A stretch of 64,000 nucleotides of DNA from Blautia luti (GTDB lineage: Bacteria > Bacillota > Clostridia > Lachnospirales > Lachnospiraceae). Positions 32,071-40,252 of this stretch are shown here, one piece after another. Positions within the stretch are counted from its first letter, which is position 1. Each line of letters starts with the position of its first letter. The stretch spans positions 1-64,000 of the forward strand of contig NZ_JAAITI010000006.1 in NCBI RefSeq assembly GCF_013304735.1, read 5' to 3'. The translations under genes were made by a program, and so were the position numbers. The notes beneath the pieces are model-generated. The model made no database searches, was not told the origin of the DNA, and was given only the letters and a program-made list of their open reading frames with translations.

Positions 32071-32172
32071 CTAAGCATAGGATTTTCTACTTGGAAAATT
32101 CCTCACACGTACAGTCGGTATATTCATTTTCGTCGATGGATACCGACTGTTCCTTTTTTCCAAATTATTCAT
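32071..32172 (-). CDS. Possible 33-residue basic peptide
   Basis: ATG 32172 has GGGAGG upstream and encodes a basic peptide MNNLEKRNSRYPSTK... ending FPSRKSYA. It lies between VirD4 and the pilin gene, on the operon strand. An 11-bp inverted repeat lies inside it, so the segment may instead be a regulatory RNA structure. I do not recognise the peptide. Confidence 0.35.
   Translation of the reverse strand: MNNLEKRNSRYPSTKMNIPTVRVRNFPSRKSYA
32111..32150. terminator. Hairpin, possible bidirectional terminator
   Basis: Perfect 11-bp arms ACAGTCGGTAT and ATACCGACTGT, 18 bp apart, followed by TCCTTTTTT on the plus strand. On the minus strand no T run follows, so read-through from VirD4 to the pilin gene is possible. 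Confidence 0.45.
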
Positions 32173-32190
32173 GATTTCCTCCCATGATCC

Positions 32191-32215
32191 ACTTCCCGAC
32201 AATTTGTCGAGAAGT
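32191..32215. repeat. 25-bp palindrome, copy 1
   Basis: Arms of 11 bp (ACTTCCCGACA / TGTCGAGAAGT) around a 3-bp centre, abutting the VirD4 stop codon. One centre base differs from the other two copies. Confidence 0.85.
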
Positions 32216-34197
32216 TACATCTGATACAGTTCCACTTCATCCTCTGGTTTCAGTATCAGATTAGTACTCAGATATTTTTCAATATCAAAGGTATTCTTTT
32301 TGTCATAATCGGACAGATATTTGTAGTTTTTATGTTTGCAAATATCGTATTTATTTGAGAAAAATGGTCTGACACCTCTCACCTGCAGAATACATTTTCC
32401 TCCGTCCATAACTGCTATTTCATCCTGGCTCATCAACTCCTTTCCTGTTTTCTGGTAGTTCATTCCATAAGACCGCTGACTGCCTCTCGTATCCGATGTG
32501 TTATACAGATCTATGGTTTCTTTTCCCAAAATCTCCGCTATTTCCTTTAATGTCGTTTTTTCCTTTCCACCCAGGAATAAGGTCGTATCACAGTTCCCTT
32601 CGATGGTATCGGCATTATCCTTATAAATTGCCTTAAGCTGAGACTTTGACTGCAAAATAATAGAAGCTGAGATTTCCCGGCTTCTAATCGTAGCAATCAG
32701 TTTTTCGAATTTAGGAATTTGTCCGATGTTCGCAAACTCGTCCAGGAGACACCGCACATGAATTGGAAGTCTGCCTCCATATACATCATCAGCTCTGTCA
32801 CAGAGCAGATTAAAAAGCTGTGTGTACATAATAGAAACAATAAAATTAAAGGTATCATCGGTATCTGAAATAATAACAAACAATGCAGTTTTCCTGTCAC
32901 CAACCAGATCCAGTTCCAGTTCGTCATAACTCATAAGCTCCCGCAGTTCCGCAATATCAAAGGGTGCGAGTCTTGCACCACAACTGATCAGAATAGATTT
33001 TGCTGTCTTACCGGCGGCCAGCTTGTATTTTTTGTACTGCCTTACCGCAAAATGGTTCGGGTCTTTCTGCTCCAGTTCATCAAACATCAGATCTACTGGA
33101 TTCTTGAAATTCTCATCATCTTCCCTGGCTTCTGACGCATTGATCATTTCCAACAGAGTATTAAAATTTTTTTCTTCTTCCCTGCCTTCATACCAGATAT
33201 AGCCAATCAGGGCACAATAATAGAGTTTTTCCGCCTTTACCCAAAAATCCTCACCTGATTGCTGCCCTTCACCTTTGGTATTAGCAATAATGGTTGTTAC
33301 CAGTTTTAGAATATCTTTTTCACTGCGGATATATACAAATGGATTATAGTGCATGGATTTTTTGAAGTTAATTGTATTCAAAACTTTGATTTTATACGGT
33401 TCATATATAACTTTTCCCTCTTTGTCCCGCATGATTTTTCCATTCTCATCCGTCATTGGACTGCCTTTTGCCAGCATACTGCCAACTTCCAGAAGCACAG
33501 TTCCCTTTGGATCAGTAATCACATAAGAGCTGTGCATCTGCATAATGTTAGGCTTTACAAAAAATCTGGTTTTTCCAGAACCGGAACCGCCAATTACCAG
33601 AATGTTTTTATTCCTGGCGTATTTCGGATTCTTTGGTCTGCTTGACATAGTAAGACTCTCTGTTTCTGTGAGAATAATATTATTTTCAAATTCAGGATCA
33701 GCATATGGTCGTATATCTTTTTCTGTTCCCCATCTGGCAGAACCATACTCCACACCCAGCCGATATTTCCTGGCATTTTTCGTGCGGTAAATAATAATAA
33801 ACTTTACAGCCACGCCTCCTGTAATTCCCCAAAACAGATCCATATGATTCAAGCTTGGCCAGAGATTCCGAAATGCCAGTTCAAAATAAGTAATAGTGTT
33901 CATAAATTTATCCCAGGAAGTTGCTCCGGTGTTTACCCGATACAGCCAGGCAATCTTATTGAAAAAATAAGCAAACATCAGATAGGGGAAATTAGCTAAA
34001 AACAGCTTTTTCTGATCTGCCCTCTTCAATTCACTTGCCTTATCCGTAATCTGATTTTTCACATCCGCAAGAATTTTTCCTGGGATACTCTCTGAAGAAA
34101 AAAAAGCTTTTCCAGATATTTTTCTCTTTTTCGGAGAGCCTCTGATATGCTGAACTTTTCCTCTTTTCTTCTTATGCTGCTGTTTTTTCTCCGTCAT
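32215..34197 (-). CDS. virD4: VirD4-like type IV coupling protein
   Basis: A 660-residue protein with a basic N-terminus, two membrane-spanning stretches (about residues 65 to 85 and 115 to 135), Walker A VIGGSGSGKTRFFVKP near residue 205, and Walker B LLDEFANIGQIP near residue 430. This is the TraG/VirD4/PcfC coupling ATPase that brings the relaxase-DNA complex to the channel. Its ATG overlaps the pcfB stop (ATGA). The last codon abuts a 25-bp palindrome. Confidence 0.93.
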   Translation of the reverse strand: MTEKKQQHKKKRGKVQHIRGSPKKRKISGKAFFSSESIPGKILADVKNQITDKASELKRADQKKLFLANFPYLMFAYFFNKIAWLYRVNTGATSWDKFMNTITYFELAFRNLWPSLNHMDLFWGITGGVAVKFIIIYRTKNARKYRLGVEYGSARWGTEKDIRPYADPEFENNIILTETESLTMSSRPKNPKYARNKNILVIGGSGSGKTRFFVKPNIMQMHSSYVITDPKGTVLLEVGSMLAKGSPMTDENGKIMRDKEGKVIYEPYKIKVLNTINFKKSMHYNPFVYIRSEKDILKLVTTIIANTKGEGQQSGEDFWVKAEKLYYCALIGYIWYEGREEEKNFNTLLEMINASEAREDDENFKNPVDLMFDELEQKDPNHFAVRQYKKYKLAAGKTAKSILISCGARLAPFDIAELRELMSYDELELDLVGDRKTALFVIISDTDDTFNFIVSIMYTQLFNLLCDRADDVYGGRLPIHVRCLLDEFANIGQIPKFEKLIATIRSREISASIILQSKSQLKAIYKDNADTIEGNCDTTLFLGGKEKTTLKEIAEILGKETIDLYNTSDTRGSQRSYGMNYQKTGKELMSQDEIAVMDGGKCILQVRGVRPFFSNKYDICKHKNYKYLSDYDKKNTFDIEKYLSTNLILKPEDEVELYQM

Positions 34198-34676
34198 AAA
34201 CTCTGCCCTCTGTCTTTCTGCTGTTCTCTTGCTCGTTCTCTGTTCTTTCCTTTAGACACAGCATCCTTAAAGTGCATAAGTTTTTTCATAATAGATGGTT
34301 TATCCTTTTTATTCATCTGTACACCCAAATATTTCTTAAATGCCAGATTCATCATTTCTGTATCCTGCCCTTTAAAGAACACATAGTAAGTCGGTGGCTT
34401 GGTCGAACTGTCTTTTTTCAAGGCAAAATCTAAGCGGTATTTCTTCGCCACACGCTCAAAAGACTTGATATTTCCATCTGTGATTTCAATATTGGATAAA
34501 CCAGAACCCTGGCTTTTCAGTTCTTTGTATGACTGTTTTCCAACCTTGTAAGGATTCTTTCCCTTTTGCTTCTGTCCTGACAGATACTTCCGCAGCATAT
34601 TTTTTAACACGTCGGCAGTCACTCTTGCAGTTTTAACCGACAATGCGATTGTTTTCTGTGTAACTTCTTCCTGCAA
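34194..34676 (-). CDS. pcfB: PcfB-family conjugation protein (DUF3801)
   Basis: A 160-residue basic protein with the KPPTYYVFFKGQDTEMMNLA segment typical of PcfB/DUF3801, encoded directly before the coupling protein as in other Gram-positive transfer operons. It begins with TTG 34676 after GGAGG. PcfB is thought to help link the relaxosome to the coupling protein. Confidence 0.85.
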   Translation of the reverse strand: MQEEVTQKTIALSVKTARVTADVLKNMLRKYLSGQKQKGKNPYKVGKQSYKELKSQGSGLSNIEITDGNIKSFERVAKKYRLDFALKKDSSTKPPTYYVFFKGQDTEMMNLAFKKYLGVQMNKKDKPSIMKKLMHFKDAVSKGKNRERAREQQKDRGQSL

Positions 34677-34767
34677 TTTGCACGCCTCCTTTCGATTCTG
34701 ATCCGCAAATTACGGTGGTACTAACAGATGGGGGAGATATATTTTCATTGGAATTTGACTCCTTTCC

Positions 34768-34792
34768 ACTTCCCGACAAATTGTCGAGAAGT
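34768..34792. repeat. 25-bp palindrome, copy 2
   Basis: Arms ACTTCCCGACA / TGTCGAGAAGT around a 3-bp centre, in the 125-bp gap between pcfB and the preceding gene. It is the exact reverse complement of copy 3 over all 25 bp. Confidence 0.88.
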
Positions 34793-34800
34793 CATGGGTT

Positions 34801-35607
34801 TTAATTTTCCACTGTCTGCTTCAATAAATAAATTGTGCTGAACTGCACATATAACTTTTCTTCTTCCCAATCCATCTGATCCATCAGCAGGCATTGGAAT
34901 AATACATCTACATCCTGCAATTTATAAATCCTGTTGCACGTTTCTGACAAACCTTTTAATTCCGGAATCTCTTGCATCGCATTTCGTCTGTGCATAAGAC
35001 ATTGCAAGTATAATGCTTCAAGATGTTTCTGGCTGAAAATAAGTGCTGTCGTATCCTGTTCATTGACTGTACATTTACGTTTTTCTAACTCTTCTTGGGA
35101 AATGTCCAGAAAACATCGGATATTTTCGACATATACATCACCATCAAATGTTGGATGCTTTTTCTTAATCCATCGTTTTGCCGCTACCTCCATATTCTTT
35201 CTGTCTCGATCAGATCTGGCACTACGGAAATTCAGCCTTTTGCCCATTTCTGCATAGATATTACTTTTCACCTGCCGCTCTGCCAAAGCTGCGTATTCTT
35301 CATTGCGAAAAAAATAATCTAAAAGTTGGTTCATCTTAGCCTGACTATCTACCAAATGATAACATTCCTCGGAAACCCCCAAACCTGCAAATGCAACTGG
35401 CGCACTTCCTTTTTTGATTTCTTTTTCAATTACTCTTAAAATGTCTCTCTGTGATTCCATTTCTCGGTTTCCTCTCTCTTCTTCATTTTTCTGATTCTTT
35501 TCACAAATCATCAATAAATTTTCATCTGCTCTTTTCGCTGTCAGTGTCAGTGAATAACAAACAAAGATCAGCAACAGTGATACCAATGCACTTCCAACAC
35601 CAATCAT
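34801..35607 (-). CDS. Unrecognised ICE protein with N-terminal membrane anchor
   Basis: A 268-residue protein starting MIGVGSALVSLLLIFVCYSL, a single N-terminal membrane helix or uncleaved signal, then a charged helical region with no domain I recognise (KRLNFRSARSDRDRKNMEV, AAKRWIKKKHPTFDGDVYV). I choose ATG 35607, which overlaps the XRE stop as ATGA and follows GGGGG; the longer frame to 35649 is less likely. It is bracketed with its regulator by two inverted copies of the 25-bp palindrome. Confidence 0.7.
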   Translation of the reverse strand: MIGVGSALVSLLLIFVCYSLTLTAKRADENLLMICEKNQKNEEERGNREMESQRDILRVIEKEIKKGSAPVAFAGLGVSEECYHLVDSQAKMNQLLDYFFRNEEYAALAERQVKSNIYAEMGKRLNFRSARSDRDRKNMEVAAKRWIKKKHPTFDGDVYVENIRCFLDISQEELEKRKCTVNEQDTTALIFSQKHLEALYLQCLMHRRNAMQEIPELKGLSETCNRIYKLQDVDVLFQCLLMDQMDWEEEKLYVQFSTIYLLKQTVEN

Positions 35608-35909
35608 AAAAACTTTTCCCCCACCAATACATGAAGCAATCCGTCCCATTTAAAAAACGGACTGATTTTTTTCAGCATAGCAATCAAGTCCGCTTCATTT
35701 TCTATTTCAATATCCAAAAATTCTATTACACTAATTTCAAGTCCATCCGCAATTTTCTTTAATTGTTCTACTTTCGGCTTTCGTATGCCTATTTCATACT
35801 TCCGAATTGTATTCACATTAATTCCTGTTCGTTCTGCAAGCAGCTCCTGCGATAGCCCTCTCTGTTTCCGAAAATAACGAATCTTTTCATTTATCTCCAT
35901 GTCTTTCAT
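35604..35909 (-). CDS. XRE-family regulator
   Basis: About 101 residues with a canonical helix-turn-helix (EKIRYFRKQRGLSQELLAER, NVNTIRKYEIGIRKPKVEQL) and a C-terminal region DLIAMLKKISPFFKWDGL. The start is taken as ATG 35909; the frame is open further to 36011 through the end of the small membrane gene. A 25-bp palindrome ends eight bases before this start, an excellent place for an operator of this regulator. It is followed with a 4-bp overlap by the membrane-anchored protein. Confidence 0.75.
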   Translation of the reverse strand: MKDMEINEKIRYFRKQRGLSQELLAERTGINVNTIRKYEIGIRKPKVEQLKKIADGLEISVIEFLDIEIENEADLIAMLKKISPFFKWDGLLHVLVGEKFL

Positions 35910-36081
35910 CTGTTGAACTTCTCGACAATTTGTCGGGAAGTTGTTCCCTTTCCCTGTTTTCTTTTCCTTCATATCCATACATAGATATTTCCTCATCCAA
36001 TAGCCTTGCAACCATAAAGCAACAAGACAGCAAAAACAAAAGCACTATTCCTGCCATAATAATAATTATCAAATCAATCAC
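35887..36081 (-). CDS. Small membrane protein of ICE operon
   Basis: A 64-residue protein with one long N-terminal hydrophobic helix (MIDLIIIIMAGIVLLFLLSC) and a charged tail. GTG 36081 lies seven bases after GGAGG. Its tail codons contain palindrome copy 3 and it overlaps the XRE start. Unrecognised family. Confidence 0.55.
   Translation of the reverse strand: MIDLIIIIMAGIVLLFLLSCCFMVARLLDEEISMYGYEGKENREREQLPDKLSRSSTDERHGDK
35917..35941. repeat. 25-bp palindrome, copy 3
   Basis: Exact inverted copy of copy 2, 1.15 kb away, located directly upstream of the XRE start at 35909. Confidence 0.88.
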
Positions 36082-36109
36082 ATCTCATCCTCCTATGTAA
36101 GCGGTACAG

Positions 36110-36137
36110 AAAAAGCAGCCTTGACAGACTGCTTTTT
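36110..36137 (-). terminator. Bidirectional terminator
   Basis: AAAAAGCAG/CTGCTTTTT hairpin just after the stop of the 95-residue gene; it separates that operon from the GTG-start membrane gene. Confidence 0.6.
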
Positions 36138-36140
36138 CAA

Positions 36141-36428
36141 TCACCATATTCTATTTTTGTTCTCATGTAAAAAGGCTTCCGAAATTGTGCGAATCCCAAA
36201 CGCTAATCCATCTATGTAAGCGTCTCTCTGTTCTGTTTGTTTAAGATTTAAAGTATATTCCTTGTAATCCTCAAACATTGCCTGCAGATCCGGACTCATT
36301 AGACTTATCATTTCCTTTTCTAATGTTTCACACAGTTCCTTTGTCTCTTCATAACTTTTACTTTGTGTCTCACATTGATTCATTGGATAAATGCTATAAT
36401 ACAATTTTTCCAGTTGCTTTTCGCTCAT
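36141..36428 (-). CDS. Small DUF6809-like ICE protein
   Basis: A 95-residue helical protein (MSEKQLEKLYYSIYPMNQCE at the start, DGLAFGIRTISEAF near the end), similar as I recall to DUF6809 proteins of Clostridia elements. It overlaps the previous gene by 35 bp. Function unknown. Confidence 0.7.
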   Translation of the reverse strand: MSEKQLEKLYYSIYPMNQCETQSKSYEETKELCETLEKEMISLMSPDLQAMFEDYKEYTLNLKQTEQRDAYIDGLAFGIRTISEAFLHENKNRIW

Positions 36429-36780
36429 TTTTGATCACCATTTCTTTCAGTCTTTTTATGATCCATATAATTCCAGAAATGCCGTTTTTTAGCAAAATGC
36501 CTGCTACAGCTAATAATCTCCAGGCAAGAACCCCTATTCCAATCAAACTTCCTACCATCAGTTTAAGTACCACCAAACCAAGCATTTCCCCTGTCCCCAC
36601 ATTTCTTGGAACGACCAGCAAAAACATTTTCTGGATTCCGAAAGGTATTCCCACAAAAAGCAATAATTTTCTCCAGTCTAATATTTCACCATTCATGCAC
36701 ATAGGGTGAACAATTAAGCAGATAATCATAGCTATTGCACCAGGAATTATCAATTTTGTTATAATTTCTTTTCCTCTCAT
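36394..36780 (-). CDS. Integral membrane protein of ICE
   Basis: A 128-residue protein with about three membrane helices (IIPGAIAMIICLIVH, LLLFVGIPFGIQKMFLLVV, LGLVVLKLMVGSLIGIGVLA) and a basic tail. It matches the type of small membrane protein (DUF6050-like) often next to the replication gene in these ICEs. Its ATG overlaps the RepA stop as ATGA. Confidence 0.7.
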   Translation of the reverse strand: MRGKEIITKLIIPGAIAMIICLIVHPMCMNGEILDWRKLLLFVGIPFGIQKMFLLVVPRNVGTGEMLGLVVLKLMVGSLIGIGVLAWRLLAVAGILLKNGISGIIWIIKRLKEMVIKNERKATGKIVL

Positions 36781-37856
36781 ATGCCACCTCCGTACATATC
36801 ATGATTTACTTTTGCCTGGTAATAATTGCCTATTGTCGTTATTGAATTCATAAGACAGGTAAGCAAGTACGCTTTTATGTTCTTTACTTCCCTGGTATTC
36901 TCATGCAGACAATCAAGTACATACTCTATGTGGCTTTCTTCCAGCAACAATAATCTGCTTTTTACGAACTGATATGGGTATTTCACTCCACTGATCGTAA
37001 TATTCTCCCGTTCTATGCTGATTGTTTCCACAATTAGTGCCACAATTTCATCCAACTGTTGCTGTTCCCCTAGTCTGCATCGTTGTACAAGACAGTCATA
37101 TTCAATATTTCTTTTTACAAGTGCAGTATTCATCTGGAATAACTCCATCTCTTCCATCAAATCCATTGACTGCTGTTCGGAAGAATCTGAAAGATTGATA
37201 AGATCAGTATTATTCCTGTCCGTATTACTAATATCAGTATAATTATATTTAGTATTAATTGGGTCGATTTTTCCGACCTCTGTAGTTCTGATTTTTCGAC
37301 CACGATAAGTCGTATTTTCCGACCTCTTGAAGTCGGTTTTTCCGACCCCTTGAAGTCGATTTTTCCGACCACGATAAGTCGATTTTTCCGACTCCGATAA
37401 GTCGACTTCTTCGACCTCTCGATTTTGTTGAATACTCTCTTCGGATTCATCATTGTTTTTAACATCTTTTGATGTCCTTAAAATAAAGTTCTTTACATAA
37501 ATAATATCCGGTTTACCAAATCCTTGTTTGACTCTTTCAATTAATCCGATTCCCTTTTTGGTATCCAGTTCTGCAAGCGTTTTCATTGCTTTATCTCTTC
37601 CACAATTCATATACTGAATAACCTGTTCAACAGTAAAAATAATATAAACCTTACCCTCTTCATCAAACCATTGATGTCTGATAGATAAAGCCATTCTGTC
37701 CAGCATCAGCCCATAAAGAACCTTTGCATCGCTGGACAGATTACGGAAATATTCATCTGTGAATAATACTTTGGGAATACGGTAAAAAGCAAACTGTTCC
37801 GATTCATAATCGTGAAAATAACCAAACTCTATTTTTGTGCTTTCGGATTTTGCCAT
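36777..37856 (-). CDS. repA: RepA_N-type replication initiator
   Basis: A 359-residue protein. Its N-terminal domain (residues about 12 to 120, FAFYRIPKVLFTDEYFRNLS, DAKVLYGLMLDRMALSIRHQ) is the RepA_N initiator domain. The middle (about 145 to 200) is coded by seven DNA iterons. The C-terminal part is helical. ATG 37856 follows AGGAGGG. RepA_N plasmids carry their origin inside the rep gene, which fits the iterons here. With ParA and ParB upstream it gives the ICE a plasmid-like replication and partition unit. Confidence 0.85.
   Translation of the reverse strand: MAKSESTKIEFGYFHDYESEQFAFYRIPKVLFTDEYFRNLSSDAKVLYGLMLDRMALSIRHQWFDEEGKVYIIFTVEQVIQYMNCGRDKAMKTLAELDTKKGIGLIERVKQGFGKPDIIYVKNFILRTSKDVKNNDESEESIQQNREVEEVDLSESEKSTYRGRKNRLQGVGKTDFKRSENTTYRGRKIRTTEVGKIDPINTKYNYTDISNTDRNNTDLINLSDSSEQQSMDLMEEMELFQMNTALVKRNIEYDCLVQRCRLGEQQQLDEIVALIVETISIERENITISGVKYPYQFVKSRLLLLEESHIEYVLDCLHENTREVKNIKAYLLTCLMNSITTIGNYYQAKVNHDMYGGGI
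37263..37415. repeat. Seven iterons inside repA, candidate origin
   Basis: Units begin at 37263, 37285, 37309, 37332, 37355, 37378 and 37401, that is mostly every 23 bp. The core is GTCGATTTTTCCGAC with inverted GTCG/CGAC ends, followed by CACGATAA or CTCTTGAA. The period is not a multiple of three, so the peptide does not repeat and all three frames stay open, which points to selection on DNA. Confidence 0.85.
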
Positions 37857-37878
37857 TTTGCTTTCCCTCCTTCCCTCG

Positions 37879-38766
37879 TTATTGGCTTTTCTTCCAGTTA
37901 TCAAGCAGTTCATAGATAACCTGTTCAATCTGTTCTCTGTTATATTCCTTTGGAAAATACTTTCGTATTTTCTTTTCAGTTAAAGTAACTTTTCCTGTCT
38001 CTGTTTTCTTTTCATTCAGAATAAGCTGTACCGCTAATTCTGTCAGATTACCTTCATCGCTGTATTGCTTCAGTTTTGTCGCCATTGAACCTGTAACAGA
38101 GCTTGCTCCAGACACTATGCAGTCTTTCACCCAAATCTGCTCCGTTTCTGATAAATAGGTTAATGAAACACCTACTGTAAAATTAATCTTTCCTTCATCC
38201 AACAATTTCAGCAATTCCGGAATAAGACAGGTCAAGCGTATGTAACGCTGAACGGTTCTTCCACTGTCACCGGCAGCCTGTCCAACCAGATCTGCACTGT
38301 CAACAGAAGCTGCGTTTTCGTCTTTTATGCCCTGATGTTTTACTGCATCCATCTTCATCTTATAAGCATATGCCTTTTCGCTTGGAAGCAAATTTTCTCT
38401 CTGTATATTAGAATCCACCATAACGATTACGGCTTCATCATCGGTATAGTTCCGTATGAGTACTGGCATTTTACTTTTTCCAGCCAGTTCGCAACCACGT
38501 TTTCTCCTGTGACCAGCAATCAGTTCATATCCTCCCTCTGCGCGAGGACGTACCAATGCAGGATTTAAGATGCCATAATTCTTGATACTTTCTACTGTTT
38601 CAGCCATTTTTTCATCATCATTTACATGAAATGGATGATTTCTAAAAGGATGTAACTCATTTAATGGCACTTCAACAATCTGATTAAGAGTATTCTGTTC
38701 AGCTTCATTGATTCCAAGCAATTCATCATAAGAAGTAAGCTGAATTTCTTTCTTAGGTTTACGCAT
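37879..38766 (-). CDS. parB: ParB/Spo0J-family partition protein
   Basis: A 295-residue protein with an N-terminal ParB CTPase domain (ELHPFRNHPFHVNDDEKMAE, YELIAGHRRKRGCELAGK, VDSNIQRENLLPSEKAYAYK) and a following helix-turn-helix region. It begins inside the parA stop region (8-bp overlap) and ends 23 bp before repA. It should bind a centromere-like site and work with ParA. No canonical parS (TGTTTCACGTGAAACA) was seen nearby. Confidence 0.9.
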   Translation of the reverse strand: MRKPKKEIQLTSYDELLGINEAEQNTLNQIVEVPLNELHPFRNHPFHVNDDEKMAETVESIKNYGILNPALVRPRAEGGYELIAGHRRKRGCELAGKSKMPVLIRNYTDDEAVIVMVDSNIQRENLLPSEKAYAYKMKMDAVKHQGIKDENAASVDSADLVGQAAGDSGRTVQRYIRLTCLIPELLKLLDEGKINFTVGVSLTYLSETEQIWVKDCIVSGASSVTGSMATKLKQYSDEGNLTELAVQLILNEKKTETGKVTLTEKKIRKYFPKEYNREQIEQVIYELLDNWKKSQ

Positions 38767-39535
38767 GATTCAGCACCTCCTGGACAAGTGCTTGATAACT
38801 GTACGCACCTTTTCCTTTTGCATCGTAAGAAAAAATACTGACACCTTCTGATGCAGTTTCGGCAAGAGCTTCTGTTCTTGGAATTGTCTGATCAAAAATT
38901 ATAATCTCTGCTCCATAAGCATCTCGTACTGCCTGCTTATTTCTCTTTGAATTATTATAATGACTGCTGTCCATTGTAAACAGAATCCCTTCAATCTGTA
39001 AATCAGGATTAAATCTCTGATGAATGCCTTTCACAACTTTCAGTAATTCCATGAGGCCATCTGCCGCATAGTATTGAGGCTGCACCGGAATCAAAACGCT
39101 ATCAGCTGCACTTAACGCATTAATTGTCATCATTCCCAACGAGGGCATACAATCAATCAGGATATAGTCATAATCATTTTCCAAAAGTTCCAGATATTCT
39201 TTTAAGACTTTTTCTCTGTCCTCTACCGTAAATAATGACATGTCCATTCCCGAAAGAAGTTTATTAGATGGAATTACATCTATTCCTTCCTCATGGTGTA
39301 AAATTGCTTCCCTGGGATCAAATTCTAATCCCATAATGATATTTTCCATCATTGTTTTCAATGTTACCCTTAAGTTCTTTGGAAAACCAAGTCCCATTGT
39401 CAAATGTCCCTGTGGATCAGCATCTATCAGCATTACACGTTTTCCAACCTTAGACAGTCCTACTCCAAGATTAATAGTGGTTGTAGTCTTTGCTACTCCA
39501 CCTTTTTGATTTGCGATTGCGATTATTTTGCACAT
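38759..39535 (-). CDS. parA: ParA-family partition ATPase
   Basis: A 258-residue deviant Walker ATPase: MCKIIAIANQKGGVAKTTTT carries the KGGVAKTT P-loop, with LIDADPQGHLTMG and DYILIDCMPSLG as later motifs. It is the first of the parA-parB-repA set, starting at ATG 39535 after GGAG. Confidence 0.93.
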   Translation of the reverse strand: MCKIIAIANQKGGVAKTTTTINLGVGLSKVGKRVMLIDADPQGHLTMGLGFPKNLRVTLKTMMENIIMGLEFDPREAILHHEEGIDVIPSNKLLSGMDMSLFTVEDREKVLKEYLELLENDYDYILIDCMPSLGMMTINALSAADSVLIPVQPQYYAADGLMELLKVVKGIHQRFNPDLQIEGILFTMDSSHYNNSKRNKQAVRDAYGAEIIIFDQTIPRTEALAETASEGVSIFSYDAKGKGAYSYQALVQEVLNHA

Positions 39536-39558
39536 GATATAATTCTCCTGTTTTTCTA

Positions 39559-39735
39559 CTATTTTTTATTTACATTACTTTTTTCAATTTCAGCATAAGC
39601 TCTATAATATTTGCTCGTCCCTTTATTGGAATAAAGTTCCGATAATTCCATAACTTCAATTTTAGGATGACGCTGCAGGATTTTCTGAAACCATGCAATA
39701 TCATTTTTTGTTCCCATCAGTCTCACTTTCAGCAT
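39559..39735 (-). CDS. DUF3970-family small ICE protein
   Basis: A 58-residue protein starting MLKVRLMGTKNDIAWFQKIL, with NKGTSKYYRAYAEI in the second half, as in DUF3970 proteins. The ATG at 39735 shares one base with the stop of the upstream gene (TAATG). The longer frame to 39870 belongs to that gene. Function unknown. Confidence 0.78.
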   Translation of the reverse strand: MLKVRLMGTKNDIAWFQKILQRHPKIEVMELSELYSNKGTSKYYRAYAEIEKSNVNKK

Positions 39736-40193
39736 TAATCTATTCCTCCAAGCATGGCATGTAACTTTTGATTGTACACTACATATTCCGGATAACGGAT
39801 CTGTATTGCCTGCCAAAAATATGGTGCATATACACAGCAGAAGATATCCTCTACTGTATACTGTCTGCACTCGTTTACCTGTTCCTCTGCATCTTCATAA
39901 TCCCAAACGCTTGGCGTGCTGTTACAGTACAGATTAAATGCCATCCTTACCACTTTTAAGCTACCGCTTGTCTGCCATCCTTCATGTAAACATTTCGTTT
40001 TAACAGACCCCGTTTTAAAATTATAAATTCTGTCAGCATTTTTTCTGGTATCTCCATTAATACCCAGACAATAACACAATGCCTTATGGTACACATCCTG
40101 ATACCGTACTTCTTGTAATTTTTCATAGTAGAATTTTTCATGTGCATCACTGATAAAAATAATGTTTTCTGCTCCTAACGCTGTACTTTTCAT
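39735..40193 (-). CDS. DUF6075-like ICE protein
   Basis: A 152-residue protein with SDAHEKFYYEKLQEVRYQDV at the start and IFCCVYAPYFWQAIQIRYPE near the end, which I recognise as DUF6075-like. The ATG at 40193 has AAGGAGG upstream. It is the first gene of the minus-strand ICE operon that runs on to the partition genes. Function unknown. Confidence 0.75.
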   Translation of the reverse strand: MKSTALGAENIIFISDAHEKFYYEKLQEVRYQDVYHKALCYCLGINGDTRKNADRIYNFKTGSVKTKCLHEGWQTSGSLKVVRMAFNLYCNSTPSVWDYEDAEEQVNECRQYTVEDIFCCVYAPYFWQAIQIRYPEYVVYNQKLHAMLGGID

Positions 40194-40218
40194 TTTGAAC
40201 CTCCTTGAAATAAAAAAG

Positions 40219-40252
40219 GACCTTACCAATTGTTCTACCAATTAATAAGGTC
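40219..40252 (-). terminator. Hairpin with T run at ICE right flank
   Basis: On the minus strand GACCTTA and TAAGGTC arms, with partly pairing inner bases, are followed at once by CTTTTTTA. It can end transcripts from the MazG gene or act as a leader attenuator of the ICE operon. Confidence 0.55.

Noticed and set aside
32191-35941. 25-bp palindromes as canonical parS
   Set aside because: They do not match TGTTTCACGTGAAACA; a different ParB site remains possible but is not shown.
37263-37415. Possible CRISPR array
   Set aside because: Units repeat head to tail every 23 bp with no unique spacers and lie in the coding region of repA; these are iterons.
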